This document shows positions 23,494-33,130 of a DNA stretch of 64,000 bases, in pieces. The first letter of the stretch is position 1; every line of letters starts with the position of its first letter. The notes below the pieces were generated by a model. That model worked only from the letters and a program-made list of their open reading frames with translations, made no database searches and was not told the origin of the DNA. The position numbers were made by a program, and so were the translations under genes. This stretch comes from a virus. The stretch spans positions 1 to 64,000 of the IMG/VR virus record IMGVR_UViG_3300032236_001478; one strand, given 5' to 3'.

Positions 23494-24819
23494 ATGAGCG
23501 AAAAAAACATTTTAGAACAAGCACTTCTTCAAATTAATACATTAGAAGAAGCTGTAAAGCAAAACGCAAAAGGTATACTGGCTTCAACTATGAAGGAAGA
23601 ACTTAAAGACTTGCTTAAAGAATCATTGGAAGAAGAGGAAGAGACTCATCCTATGGATGAAGCAACTCCTGAAGAAGAGGAAGAAAAAGATATGTCAGGT
23701 GACGACGACGCATCTTCTGAAGAAGAAGATACTGAGTTAGATACTGATGATGACACAGACCTCGATAACGCAGACGAACCAACTGGTGAGTTTGGATCAG
23801 AAGAAGATGCTGATAGCGACGTTGAAGACGGCGAATATCCTGCAGATTCTGAAATGGACACAGATGCTGATACTGATTCAGATATGGGTCTTGATGCAAA
23901 CGACGATGTTGATAGTGACGACGATGTAATGGATATGACAGGTGCTTCTGACGAAGAAGTTATTAGAGTATTCAAGAAAATGAAACCAGAAGATGGTATC
24001 GTTGTTAAAAAAGACGGTAATACAGTTGAGTTCCAAGATGGCGACAACGACTACGTTATCAAATTAGATGAAAATGAAGAATCACATGATGAGACTTTAT
24101 ATGAAATCGATTTAGACGAAGAGGAAGAAGAAGAAACTGAAGAAGAAGTTCATGAAGAAAAACACCCTGGTGTTAAAGGTCATGGTCCTAAAAAAGTAAG
24201 TTTCGAGCCAGCTAAGAAAGGTTTCGACGAGAAAAAATCTCACGTTAACCCTCTTAAAAACACTCACAAACCAAAGAAATTTGAGTTCTCTGAGGAAGAA
24301 GAAGGTACTGAAGAAAAAATCGAAGCAACTGAAGCTGCAAGAACAAAATCAAATCCACACGGTGATAAAAACGGTATGGATAGAGCAGGTATAAAATCTA
24401 AAAAGATGTATAAAGCCGGTTCATCAATCAACGAAGAAGTTGAAACTTTGAAAAAACAAAATGCTGAGTATAAAAAAGCTTTAGTATTGTTTAAGGATAA
24501 GTTAAACGAAGTTGCTGTGTTCAATGCAAACTTAGCTTACGCTACACGTCTATTTACTGAAAATTCAACAACAAAAACGGAGAAACTTAATATATTAAAG
24601 AGATTTGATACAGTTTCTTCTTTACAAGAATCAAAAAGCTTGTTTAATACAATACAATCTGAATTAAGCACAAAAACTACAACAGTTGCTGAATCAGTTG
24701 CAGAAAAAATCTCTAGCACACCATCAACATCATCTTCTACTGAGGTATTATCAGAAGCTAAGGCTTATGAAAATCCACAATTCAGCAGAATGAAAGATTT
24801 GATGAAAAAATTAAAATAA
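23494..24819 (+). CDS. gp22: Prohead scaffold/core protein (gp22-like)
   Basis: This 441-aa protein has a helical N-terminus (residues 1-50), a very long Asp/Glu-rich block (about 45-150), a second Glu-rich block near 205-225, a basic middle (GHGPKKVSFEPAKKG) and a C-terminal coiled coil that begins near EEVETLKKQ. T4 gp22 is also an acidic helical scaffold next to gp21 and gp23. The last residues, FSRMKDLMKKLK, resemble terminal helices in other proteins here and may bind capsid or portal. LSEAKAY near the C-terminus is a likely protease site. Confidence 0.85.
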   Translation: MSEKNILEQALLQINTLEEAVKQNAKGILASTMKEELKDLLKESLEEEEETHPMDEATPEEEEEKDMSGDDDASSEEEDTELDTDDDTDLDNADEPTGEFGSEEDADSDVEDGEYPADSEMDTDADTDSDMGLDANDDVDSDDDVMDMTGASDEEVIRVFKKMKPEDGIVVKKDGNTVEFQDGDNDYVIKLDENEESHDETLYEIDLDEEEEEETEEEVHEEKHPGVKGHGPKKVSFEPAKKGFDEKKSHVNPLKNTHKPKKFEFSEEEEGTEEKIEATEAARTKSNPHGDKNGMDRAGIKSKKMYKAGSSINEEVETLKKQNAEYKKALVLFKDKLNEVAVFNANLAYATRLFTENSTTKTEKLNILKRFDTVSSLQESKSLFNTIQSELSTKTTTVAESVAEKISSTPSTSSSTEVLSEAKAYENPQFSRMKDLMKKLK

Positions 24820-24846
24820 AAATTAAAAACAAAATACAATTCAAAA

Positions 24847-26592
24847 ATGGGAGCATTATTAGAATCAGGTATGGTTGGTAACATCGGTCTTAAGCACCTT
24901 AGAGTTATCAAAGAAGATACCATCAAAAAATGGGACGAATTAGGCTTTTTAGAAGGTTTAGACGGTCACCAAAAAGATAACATCGCGCAATTATATGAAA
25001 ACCAAGCGTCTTACTTAATCAACGAAGCAGCAGTAGCTGATGCGTCTGGTTCATTCGAGACTGTGGTATTCCCTATCATTCGTCGTGTGTTCTCTAAATT
25101 ATTAGCTAACGACATCGTGTCTGTACAAGCTATGAACTTACCAATTGGTAAATTATTCTACTTCATTCCTAAGATTCAGGAAAGAAACGCTGGGGCTCAC
25201 TACCATCCTTATGGTTACCCATCAAACTCTACTGATCCTAATGAAGGATACACTGGAGGTAACTTATATGACCGTTTCTATGAAACTGGTACTATGACAA
25301 CTGGTGCTGATGCTGACGTAAATTCAGGTTTATTTGACTACTCAAAAGGTCAATATTCTGCAGTTACTTTATCAGCAGTTTCAGCTGTTACTTTCTCAGC
25401 TGGTGTTGTTTCTGGTATTGCTGATTCAGCTTTAACTGGTACATCAACTAACGCATCATTAGTTTTCAAATTTACTGGTTTCACTAAAGATGGTGAAGGT
25501 AAATTAATCGGGCCTAATGGTAACGCAATGGATACTGAAGAATTCTTAGCTTCTGCAGTTGTAACTGTAGGTGGTACTGCTAGAAACTTCAATATCGTTA
25601 CACAAAAATATGGTAAAGGTATCGTAGAATACGGTCAAAAAGTATCTACAACTAACTACCCTCAAGGTAACTACTACCAAGATACAGTTGACCAAGAAGG
25701 TTCAATGTATATCCAAGTAGATTTACAAAACTATAGTGCAACTTCAGGTTTCTCTAACATTACTTTAGCTAACAGCAATGTTGCAGGTACTGTTTCTTTA
25801 ACTTACAGAGTGTATGACACTTTAGAATTTGAAGATCAAATTGGTGAGGTATCTTTTGATTTACAATCAGTAACAGTTTCTGTAACTGAAAGAAAATTAA
25901 GAGCTACATGGTCTCCAGAATTAGCTCAAGACGTTAGTGCATTCCACAACATCGATGCTGAAGCTGAATTAACAGCTTTATTATCTGAGCAAATCGCTGC
26001 AGAAGTTGACCGTGAAATTTTACGTGACTTACGTAAAGGTGCTGCATGGACAGCTAAATGGGATTACAATGGTTGGAAGTACGGTGGTGCTAGTGGTGCA
26101 ACTTTACAAGGTTACACTCAAAAAGACTGGAACCAAACTTTGGTTACTAAGATCAACCAAATCTCAGCTCAAATCCACAAAACTACGTTAAGAGGTGGTG
26201 CTAACTGGATCGTTGTTTCTTCAGAAGTTTCTGCAGTATTCGATGATTTAGAGTATTTCCACGTATCTAACGCAGAACCAGAGCAAGATCAATATAACAT
26301 GGGTATTGAAAAAATAGGTTCAGTAGCTGGTCGTTACCAAGTTTACCGTGATCCTTATTTCCCAGCTAACAAAATCTTGATAGGCCACAAAGGTAAATCA
26401 TTATTAGATGCTGGTTATATCTACGCACCATATGTGCCATTACAATTAACTCCAACAATGTACAATCCATTCTCAATGACTCCAATCAAAGGTATCATGA
26501 CTCGTTACGCGAAGAAAATGGTAAACAACCGTTACTTTGGTGTTATCACTGTAAGTGGTATCCAAGTGTTCGATATGAATACATTAAGATAA
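24847..26592 (+). CDS. gp23: Major capsid protein (gp23-like)
   Basis: This 581-aa HK97-fold capsid protein has a prodomain of about 60 residues ending LINE before AAV; T4 gp23 is cut at a similar LTE/AE site, so cleavage at Glu60-Ala61 is predicted. Downstream, IRRVFSKLLANDIVSVQAMNLPIG and the ending MTRYAKKMVNNRYFGVI are typical. Codons are the most conserved-looking in the window, with C-ending Asn, His and Tyr codons more frequent than in neighbours, suggesting high expression. It follows scaffold directly and ends at a strong terminator. Confidence 0.95.
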   Translation: MGALLESGMVGNIGLKHLRVIKEDTIKKWDELGFLEGLDGHQKDNIAQLYENQASYLINEAAVADASGSFETVVFPIIRRVFSKLLANDIVSVQAMNLPIGKLFYFIPKIQERNAGAHYHPYGYPSNSTDPNEGYTGGNLYDRFYETGTMTTGADADVNSGLFDYSKGQYSAVTLSAVSAVTFSAGVVSGIADSALTGTSTNASLVFKFTGFTKDGEGKLIGPNGNAMDTEEFLASAVVTVGGTARNFNIVTQKYGKGIVEYGQKVSTTNYPQGNYYQDTVDQEGSMYIQVDLQNYSATSGFSNITLANSNVAGTVSLTYRVYDTLEFEDQIGEVSFDLQSVTVSVTERKLRATWSPELAQDVSAFHNIDAEAELTALLSEQIAAEVDREILRDLRKGAAWTAKWDYNGWKYGGASGATLQGYTQKDWNQTLVTKINQISAQIHKTTLRGGANWIVVSSEVSAVFDDLEYFHVSNAEPEQDQYNMGIEKIGSVAGRYQVYRDPYFPANKILIGHKGKSLLDAGYIYAPYVPLQLTPTMYNPFSMTPIKGIMTRYAKKMVNNRYFGVITVSGIQVFDMNTLR

Positions 26593-26613
26593 TCTTAATC
26601 GGAATCATAAAAA

Positions 26614-26639
26614 AACCCTCGAGAAATCGGGGGTTTTTT
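26614..26639 (+). terminator. Rho-independent terminator after capsid
   Basis: ACCCTCGA GAAA TCGGGGGT stem-loop followed by six T. Confidence 0.9.
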
Positions 26640-26670
26640 ATTGTACAATATTTTTATTATATTATAAACT

Positions 26671-26967
26671 ATGGAATACGAAAAGCTTAGATTAGACGTT
26701 TTGCAGAAGCTTATTGACGAAAGAGGTATAACTTGTAAGAACAAGAAAGAAGAGATAATTAAGTACCTTAAAATGGACGATGAGGGTAAGTATATGTATG
26801 ATATTACTTACGAAAGAACTCAAGGAGGTTACTTTGTTGGTATTGACATAAAAGATCACCAACACTTAATACAAATGAGTAAATTTATTGAGAAAGGGGA
26901 GGCTAGGCGATTAAATCGTTATGAAAATAATCGTATAATGTATTTTTCTAGTGTAAAATTAATGTAA
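26671..26967 (+). CDS. SAP-domain-like small protein
   Basis: This 98-aa protein opens YEKLRLDVLQKLIDERGI, then KNKKEEIIKYL: the two-helix pattern of SAP (SAF-A/B, Acinus, PIAS) DNA-binding domains. The C-terminal half is a small beta-rich region (YERTQGGYFVGIDI). It probably binds DNA. It stands alone after the capsid terminator and ends flush against a convergent gene. Confidence 0.55.
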   Translation: MEYEKLRLDVLQKLIDERGITCKNKKEEIIKYLKMDDEGKYMYDITYERTQGGYFVGIDIKDHQHLIQMSKFIEKGEARRLNRYENNRIMYFSSVKLM

Positions 26968-27693
26968 TTACCAAGCTTTACAACTCCAATATCTTGCTTT
27001 CCAACGTGGTCCCGGATTTTCACAATGATGTCTTGCTCTAAACGATTTACGATGAGATGGTATGTTTTTTTTAATTCTCATGTTAGGATCACCAAAATTA
27101 ACCTTAACAACATTACCTTTATCATTTTTAACATAAACAGAACGTTTTTTAGGCCCATTAGGGGTTAAAAATGGTTTACCAAGTTGAACTTTACGTCCTT
27201 GGTATTCAGCTTCATTTAATATATCGTCAGCAATAAAATCTGTAGATTGAACTATACCAAATTCATCTTCTTCGATAATTGTACTTTCGTCAATTGGAAC
27301 ACAGTTAGGAACTTGTTTACCGTCTTTTTCTTTTGTTCCGTATGCTCTATAACCTTTCCAACAAGGATTTTTCATTTTCTTTTTACCTTCGTTCATACTG
27401 AATTGATTCATATCCGCAGATACTGGTTCTTCATCAGCTTGATGACCTTTGGTTTCATTCATAATAAAATCAAATACTTGATCCATTAATGATTTAGCTT
27501 CGGTCATATGATCGTCAGCCCAATCATGTCCTTGACTTAAAAGTTGGTCAATTGTTGATGGATCAATTTGTCTAAGCAATTTACATTGTCTTTCTATTTG
27601 ATCTAAATTCTGGAAGAACATATAGTTTTCTTCCATTTTTTCATTTTCAATTAATCTTTTAAGTTGTGATTCGGTTAAAATTATCTTTTGCAT
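26968..27693 (-). CDS. Head-internal protein candidate with docking helix and basic C-terminal domain
   Basis: This 241-aa protein begins with the helix IILTESQLKRLIE. It has a CWKGYRAYGTKEKDGKQVPNC segment (111-131) and a basic C-terminal domain from about 165 (GRKVQLGKPFLTPNG to the end, RWKARYWSCKAW) that I have seen repeatedly in phages of this group. ILNE at 158-161 before Ala is a likely prohead protease site that would release the basic domain, a plausible DNA-condensing internal head protein. It has its own late-type box. The function is inferred. Confidence 0.6.
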   Translation of the reverse strand: MQKIILTESQLKRLIENEKMEENYMFFQNLDQIERQCKLLRQIDPSTIDQLLSQGHDWADDHMTEAKSLMDQVFDFIMNETKGHQADEEPVSADMNQFSMNEGKKKMKNPCWKGYRAYGTKEKDGKQVPNCVPIDESTIIEEDEFGIVQSTDFIADDILNEAEYQGRKVQLGKPFLTPNGPKKRSVYVKNDKGNVVKVNFGDPNMRIKKNIPSHRKSFRARHHCENPGPRWKARYWSCKAW

Positions 27694-27697
27694 AATC

Positions 27698-27705
27698 TAT
27701 AAATA
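27698..27705 (-). promoter_or_regulatory. Late-type box TATTTATA (minus sense)
   Basis: An exact box only 4 nt upstream of ATG 27693. Confidence 0.55.
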
Positions 27706-29103
27706 TTACTTTTCAGATACAATTTCAAATTTGATTGTATCTTTATACATTATTTCTTCATTATTAACTATAGCTTTAAATTCTAGATAGTATTCTCTAG
27801 GTATTAAATAAGTTGTGTCTATCATGAATGAATTTTCATTAGATTTATCCATTAATGTCCATTCATGAATTGGTACTTGAATATGTCCACCTTCGTCAAC
27901 CCAAATTCTATAAAAAACATTGTCTAATAATACTGTTCTAGGGTTGTTAATATCTCTAAATGAAACAACTACTTTTCTTTTTTCACCACTTTGTAATTTT
28001 TCATTTAATCTTAAACCATAATACTGAACAGCATATCTAGTAAATTGAGTTTCATTACCACCAATCTTTATTTGATTTGTAATTGGGTATGGAACAAATT
28101 TTTGAGAAACATCTGCTAATGCAACTTGATTTATTTGTAAGTTTTTCCATTTATCATAATAAAATCTTTTACCGTCACAAGTTACGTTCTCAATACCAAA
28201 AGTCACTTTATATACACCACATCTAACATGTGTTACATCTAAATTACTTAATCCGCTAATTACGTTACCATTAGAATCTGTAATATCAACTACAGGCATT
28301 AAATCTAAGTTAATGCAATTTGTACCTTGAGAAACATATAAGTATAAATTTTGCTCTAGTTGTTCAACAAAATTATCTCTGTTATCCATGATTGTATCGT
28401 CAAAATAAGACTCTACATAAGGCTCAAAGAATGTTTGGGTATATTTGGTAAAGAATGCTACAGATTGGTCTACATCAGGAGATAATTGAGAATATACCAC
28501 AGCAAATGCTAGCCCTAATCCTTGGTCTGTCGCACCAGAAACTAATATGCTATTTACATAATCAGTTATATCAAAATCAATATTCTCAAATCCATTATCA
28601 AAATGGATTACACTTCCTGAAGTGCCGGCAACAATAGTAGGTGAATCATTGTAAACACCTACTGTGGACCATTGATCTAAAGTATTTCTGTAAAACCAGT
28701 TAGAAGGTCTTTCGTCATATGTTTTGTTACCAGAAACAAAGTCATAGCTTTCATTTTGATAATCAAAACCAATACCTTCATCCCAATATTCATCTTCTGG
28801 TATTTGGAAAAGAATTAAATCAAAAGAAGTTGCTCTGTCTCTACCAGTTGTTCTATTTTCACCCTTTAATCCCTCGTCACCAAAAATTGTATTTGTAAGG
28901 TGTAAAGTGTGTTTTGTATTAGAATCAACAATTACTTCGTTGTTGTCAACTCTTCTTTTTAATTCAGTAAAATCTACTTTAAATAAAAATTTTGAGAATC
29001 CTGAGCCATAAAATATCTCAGTTGTTGGATTTTTTGCAGTGTTAACCTGCATATCCTTAATAATTGTGTTGTTTTTCTCAAAATATGAACGGAAATACGA
29101 CAT
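27706..29103 (-). CDS. Virion structural protein (baseplate/tail region)
   Basis: This 465-aa, beta-rich, Asp/Asn/Tyr-rich protein has no signal peptide or transmembrane segment. Segments such as TKYTQTFFEPYVESYFDD and TRYAVQYYGLRLNEKLQSGEKRKVVVSFRD suggest a multi-domain structural protein. I cannot assign it to a named T4 gene. It follows a late-type box and lies directly downstream of the gp5-like gene on the same strand. Confidence 0.6.
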   Translation of the reverse strand: MSYFRSYFEKNNTIIKDMQVNTAKNPTTEIFYGSGFSKFLFKVDFTELKRRVDNNEVIVDSNTKHTLHLTNTIFGDEGLKGENRTTGRDRATSFDLILFQIPEDEYWDEGIGFDYQNESYDFVSGNKTYDERPSNWFYRNTLDQWSTVGVYNDSPTIVAGTSGSVIHFDNGFENIDFDITDYVNSILVSGATDQGLGLAFAVVYSQLSPDVDQSVAFFTKYTQTFFEPYVESYFDDTIMDNRDNFVEQLEQNLYLYVSQGTNCINLDLMPVVDITDSNGNVISGLSNLDVTHVRCGVYKVTFGIENVTCDGKRFYYDKWKNLQINQVALADVSQKFVPYPITNQIKIGGNETQFTRYAVQYYGLRLNEKLQSGEKRKVVVSFRDINNPRTVLLDNVFYRIWVDEGGHIQVPIHEWTLMDKSNENSFMIDTTYLIPREYYLEFKAIVNNEEIMYKDTIKFEIVSEK

Positions 29104-29113
29104 TTCTTTTTAT

Positions 29114-29121
29114 TATAAATA
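29114..29121 (-). promoter_or_regulatory. Late-type box TATTTATA (minus sense)
   Basis: An exact box 10 nt upstream of ATG 29103. Confidence 0.55.
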
Positions 29122-29126
29122 TCCAA

Positions 29127-30662
29127 TTAGTTGATTCTAATTGAATTGTTCAATAAGTCATTTTCCAGGGTATTGATTTGATTCTGTAATCTTATAAAAT
29201 TAGGATCTTCCTTAACAAGAGGATCAGTAAGATTATGCTGATGACTTTCGAATAAATCCATCATAGCTTTCAATACGTCCACTAATACTTCACCTCTAAC
29301 TAAAGCATAGGTATTTGGTTCAATATCTTGTATATAGTTTTCTTGGGTTGGTTCATAATTGTCAACTTTCTTGAAATCAATTATCTTCTCAAATTCATTG
29401 GTATCAGTTGAAACAAAATAAATCCTATCTGATTTTAATGCTGCAAAAGTTTGTTCTTGATTTACATCACTTTTAACAAGTGCTTTTTGTATTTCTTTTT
29501 TTGTTGTTATTGGTGGTTTAGCACTATAACTAGAATAAATTAAACCGCTTTTAACATAATTGAAAATTGAGACATTTTGGAATATTAAAACTCTATTATT
29601 AGTTTCAGTCGGGCCTAAATTTCTATTTTGACATTCATCGGTAGGTCTAAAATAAAATGGGTGCATATCAGTTTCCTTATATGTGTTAGCGACTCTATTT
29701 AAACCATATTTGTGTAGTAAATTAATAGTGTTTCTGATTGTCACATAACATTGTATGTTACCAGAAGCACCAGTAATTGTAAATGTTGGCGTAGTGGTAT
29801 CGTTATTATTCTTTAAGAAATAATTATTTGGATTTAATAGAATACATTTTTCGTTTATTGCTGAATCACCTAATTTAACATTTTCAATTCTGAAATCTGT
29901 TCCAGCATTTTCTGTATTGTACACGAAAAAGTTAATGTTCTGTGTATCACCAGTAAAATTATCAATTGAATATTCTATCATATATTTTACTTGACCAGTA
30001 GCCCCAGATGTGCTTTCAACAACAATATCTTGATATTCTAAAACATGTGGAAATTTCTTAAGGTGTAGTGTTGCAGTTCTATCGGCCATTATTGGCTTAG
30101 AAGCTAACGCTACTTTCTGTTCATCATTAGCAAAATCTTTACTAATTAATTTACCACCTCTTAAATTGATACCATTTTCAGTAAACACGACATCTGATCC
30201 AGATCTACCATAAATTGCATAATCGGTTGGTTTTGCTAATGAATTTTTAGTTCTATCATCATAATAGTAACCCTTTCTGGTTCCTTCATTGATAAACATT
30301 TTAGGTCCGAAATCATTAGACATCCCATAAGTTGTATGAGTAAGTTGGTTACCAAAAAATTGACCGTTTTTTGTGAAATCATGTGTAGTTGTAAATGGCC
30401 CAGGAATATAAAAAACGTTAACCCTGTCTTTATCAGTATCAAATTGTAATATCATTACAGATTGACCCGAATATGGGATTGGATTTATTTGATAAGGTAA
30501 AAGTGGACTAGCAACAAATTTATCATCTCTTGACCATTCAACATAGTTGTCTTTGGCTTTTTCAACCTCACCAGTTAATTCATTATATGTTGAATAACGA
30601 ATTCTACCAATTCCTAATGGGTCTATATTATCTCTTACAATACCAACGTCAATTATTTTCAT
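29127..30662 (-). CDS. Baseplate hub OB-fold protein (gp5-like N-terminus)
   Basis: This 511-aa protein has an N-terminal region, MKIIDVGIVRDNIDPLGIGR to about residue 90 (PYSGQSVMILQF, VNVFYIPGP), with the OB-fold pattern of T4 gp5 and other spike/hub proteins. No lysozyme motif is seen, so the enzymatic domain of T4 gp5 appears absent. The C-terminal part is helical and ends in a coiled coil. It overlaps the upstream coiled-coil gene by 4 bp. A role in the central baseplate is inferred. Confidence 0.55.
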   Translation of the reverse strand: MKIIDVGIVRDNIDPLGIGRIRYSTYNELTGEVEKAKDNYVEWSRDDKFVASPLLPYQINPIPYSGQSVMILQFDTDKDRVNVFYIPGPFTTTHDFTKNGQFFGNQLTHTTYGMSNDFGPKMFINEGTRKGYYYDDRTKNSLAKPTDYAIYGRSGSDVVFTENGINLRGGKLISKDFANDEQKVALASKPIMADRTATLHLKKFPHVLEYQDIVVESTSGATGQVKYMIEYSIDNFTGDTQNINFFVYNTENAGTDFRIENVKLGDSAINEKCILLNPNNYFLKNNNDTTTPTFTITGASGNIQCYVTIRNTINLLHKYGLNRVANTYKETDMHPFYFRPTDECQNRNLGPTETNNRVLIFQNVSIFNYVKSGLIYSSYSAKPPITTKKEIQKALVKSDVNQEQTFAALKSDRIYFVSTDTNEFEKIIDFKKVDNYEPTQENYIQDIEPNTYALVRGEVLVDVLKAMMDLFESHQHNLTDPLVKEDPNFIRLQNQINTLENDLLNNSIRIN

Positions 30663-30859
30663 TTGTTAATCCTTTTTTTAATCTCGTCGTTTACGTCATT
30701 ATACATTTTTTCAATAGTATCTAAATGTCTAGTAAGACTTATAATTAAATCTTTTGTTTTGTTAAATTCGGTTTCTAATTGTTGGGAAACAACATATAAA
30801 TCCTTATTGGATTTGTTTTCAAGGTTTTCCACTATTTCAACTAATTTTTCCTTTTCCAT
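30659..30859 (-). CDS. Small coiled-coil protein
   Basis: A 66-aa Glu/Lys-rich protein predicted to be one long coiled coil (KLVEIVENLENKSNKD to the end). It is coupled by overlap to the gp5-like gene and starts 2 nt after the preceding gene, so it is probably a baseplate assembly factor. No family is recognised. Confidence 0.65.
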   Translation of the reverse strand: MEKEKLVEIVENLENKSNKDLYVVSQQLETEFNKTKDLIISLTRHLDTIEKMYNDVNDEIKKRINK

Positions 30860-30860
30860 T

Positions 30861-32744
30861 TTACAATTTAATTCCTGCTGTTTTTATTATACCAGGTGGT
30901 AAAATTAATGGTCCGGATAAACCTGGGATTGGTATTATTGCAGCTTGGTTACCACTTAATATTTTACTATTTTGGCTGTTCTCATCATCATGACCTTTAA
31001 CTATAGAAGAAAATACGTGATTTAATTTATTAGTTGTACCATGAATTGGGGATGTATTAACACCCTTATTGTTAGCCATTTTAGTTATATTCATAATAGC
31101 TCTTGTTTGGCTATATCCGCTTCTATAATCAGCTAAGGATAATAAGAATCCAGGTATGTTCAAGCTAAAGCTAGCTGCCGATAATGCGGTTTGTATTGCG
31201 TTTGTGATCAATTTATAAAGTACTTGACAGTTATCTAAATTTTGATCTAATATTTTTTTCAATATAGCAATTAAAGAAGCCACAATAGCATAGTATCTTT
31301 TATACTTCTCTTTCAATATACTTAATGCTGTAATTTTAAGAAAATCTAAAAGATCTTTTTTGATTCTAATCCAAAATTCATGTATAAATTTCCAATATAA
31401 TTTTTTTACAATCTTAAAGAATAATTTATATAATTTTTTTACAATATCTTTAACTTTCTCAGCACCACCATTAATCAATTTATATATTAAAACAATTGGT
31501 AATAACATTTTTGGTGATAGCACGGCAGCGATCATTGCATATGGCATGTTTAAGTTGAAATTATTAAACACACTAGCATGAAAGTCTTCAGGTGTTAGTC
31601 CACTATCAGATGCATCATGTGCATCATTCGCCATGTTTTCTAAGAAATCATTTACCTTATCTGCTAAATCATTATTTGGTAAATAAACAAAATCCTCTAA
31701 GTGTTTTGTTGGAATAGGGTACTCAAAATTATTACAATCAGCAAATTTCATGACTCTTCTAAATCTTCTAGATTCATCATCTAAATCAATACCTTCAACG
31801 TCATCAAAATTGAAATAAAATTCAACGTCTTCATCATTTTCCTCAAATTGAGGTTCGTTCTGATTTAGACCTGTTTTTTTTGGTGTACCACAGTTTGCGA
31901 AAATCTTTGATAATACTCTGTTTAATTCATTTAAACTAATATTAAATCTTTGTGAGTTATCATCACCCATACTAAGTAACAATATAGCCATTCTCATAAC
32001 ATCTGGCTTTTTTGGTACGTGTATATTAGAAAAGAAATTTTTAAGAAAGCTCCCAACAGTCATATTATTTCCGGTTAAACCAGAAAACCCATAACTTTGT
32101 GAATCTTCTTTCCAATAAACAGTAAATAATTCCTGATTTGGTGCAATCATGAAATGGTATGGTTGATGATTTGTAAATAAATCATGTAATTTTCTATTAA
32201 TTTGTTGACCGACGTCTGTGATGTCTTCATATAAAACTTGACCCATTTTAGCTAATGGATCTATGGTTAGAACATTTAATAAATCAAAGTCACTTGGCAG
32301 TAACTCCATTGTATCAGATGGTATCGGCGTTTCAGAACCACAAATACCATCCCCAGCAAAAAAAACATCTTGAGAAGCTTCTAATACAATTTGTTGTACT
32401 GATTTCATTGTGATGTCAACAGACTCTTCAATAATTTGTTTAAGTCTATTTTTTACCGGTAATTTATATTTTGATGCTTGATATTTTTGAGATGTGCCTA
32501 GGAATGGCTCAACCATTTCACACACATCCTTAAACACATTTGATGCGTTTTCTTTTTTTCTTTTTAACTTAGATTTTAAGTCAGATAATTTTTTAGGATA
32601 TTGACCTTGTTGAGATGGTAAATCCTTGATCAAAGAATCTTTCAACGAATCATTATCTTGAAGATTCGGATCATCGTTTATACTGTGTATAACAGATATA
32701 GTTGAACGAATGTCTTGTTTTTGATCTTGTATATTATTAGCCAT
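30861..32744 (-). CDS. Large baseplate-linked protein with hydrophobic helical region
   Basis: This 627-aa protein has a charged N-terminal third, a mixed central region (NQELFTVYWKEDSQSYGFSG) and, from about residue 395, a long hydrophobic/basic helical stretch (MPYAMIAAVLSPKMLLPIVLIYKL, then KKLYKLFFKIVKKLYWKF). The end is Gly/Pro/Ile-rich. The helices could be a membrane-interacting segment used during DNA ejection. No named family is recognised. It is in an operon with the gp5-like gene and overlaps the upstream gene by one base. Confidence 0.6.
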   Translation of the reverse strand: MANNIQDQKQDIRSTISVIHSINDDPNLQDNDSLKDSLIKDLPSQQGQYPKKLSDLKSKLKRKKENASNVFKDVCEMVEPFLGTSQKYQASKYKLPVKNRLKQIIEESVDITMKSVQQIVLEASQDVFFAGDGICGSETPIPSDTMELLPSDFDLLNVLTIDPLAKMGQVLYEDITDVGQQINRKLHDLFTNHQPYHFMIAPNQELFTVYWKEDSQSYGFSGLTGNNMTVGSFLKNFFSNIHVPKKPDVMRMAILLLSMGDDNSQRFNISLNELNRVLSKIFANCGTPKKTGLNQNEPQFEENDEDVEFYFNFDDVEGIDLDDESRRFRRVMKFADCNNFEYPIPTKHLEDFVYLPNNDLADKVNDFLENMANDAHDASDSGLTPEDFHASVFNNFNLNMPYAMIAAVLSPKMLLPIVLIYKLINGGAEKVKDIVKKLYKLFFKIVKKLYWKFIHEFWIRIKKDLLDFLKITALSILKEKYKRYYAIVASLIAILKKILDQNLDNCQVLYKLITNAIQTALSAASFSLNIPGFLLSLADYRSGYSQTRAIMNITKMANNKGVNTSPIHGTTNKLNHVFSSIVKGHDDENSQNSKILSGNQAAIIPIPGLSGPLILPPGIIKTAGIKL

Positions 32745-33115
32745 TACAATTCGTAAGTACTTGATTTATTATCATCAATGTCACCCATCATTTTTTCAAG
32801 GATGGCTCTGTCTTCATCAGATAACTCTAATTTACCAGCTGGTCCACCTTTTGGTCCTGACATTTGTTTAAGTAAAACACTTTGTAATTTAACTAACGAG
32901 ATTTTCTTCTCGGTACAGTCGTTTAATATTTTTTGTTGTTCTTTGATTACAGGACCAATCGTACTCATATCTTCAGCGTCTTTCATGAAAGACATCATTT
33001 TACGAAGAATGGTAGATGCGGTATTTCTGTTTTCAACCACATCATTATAGATTTCCTGCATTAAAGCTAAAGCTGATTCAACATTTAAGCTTATATTACT
33101 TCTAGGTGTTCTCAT
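32744..33115 (-). CDS. Hypothetical helical protein in the baseplate operon
   Basis: A 123-aa mostly helical protein (SALALMQEIYNDVVENRNTA, then KEQQKILNDCTEKK) with a short Gly/Pro turn (SGPKGGPAGK) near the C-terminus. It is not recognised. It has a late-type box 4 nt upstream and is coupled to the large downstream gene. Confidence 0.6.
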   Translation of the reverse strand: MRTPRSNISLNVESALALMQEIYNDVVENRNTASTILRKMMSFMKDAEDMSTIGPVIKEQQKILNDCTEKKISLVKLQSVLLKQMSGPKGGPAGKLELSDEDRAILEKMMGDIDDNKSSTYEL

Positions 33116-33119
33116 ACTA

Positions 33120-33127
33120 AATAAATA
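33120..33127 (-). promoter_or_regulatory. Late-type box TATTTATT (minus sense)
   Basis: It lies 4 nt upstream of ATG 33115, between the sigma-factor gene and the baseplate operon. Confidence 0.5.
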
Positions 33128-33130
33128 GAT

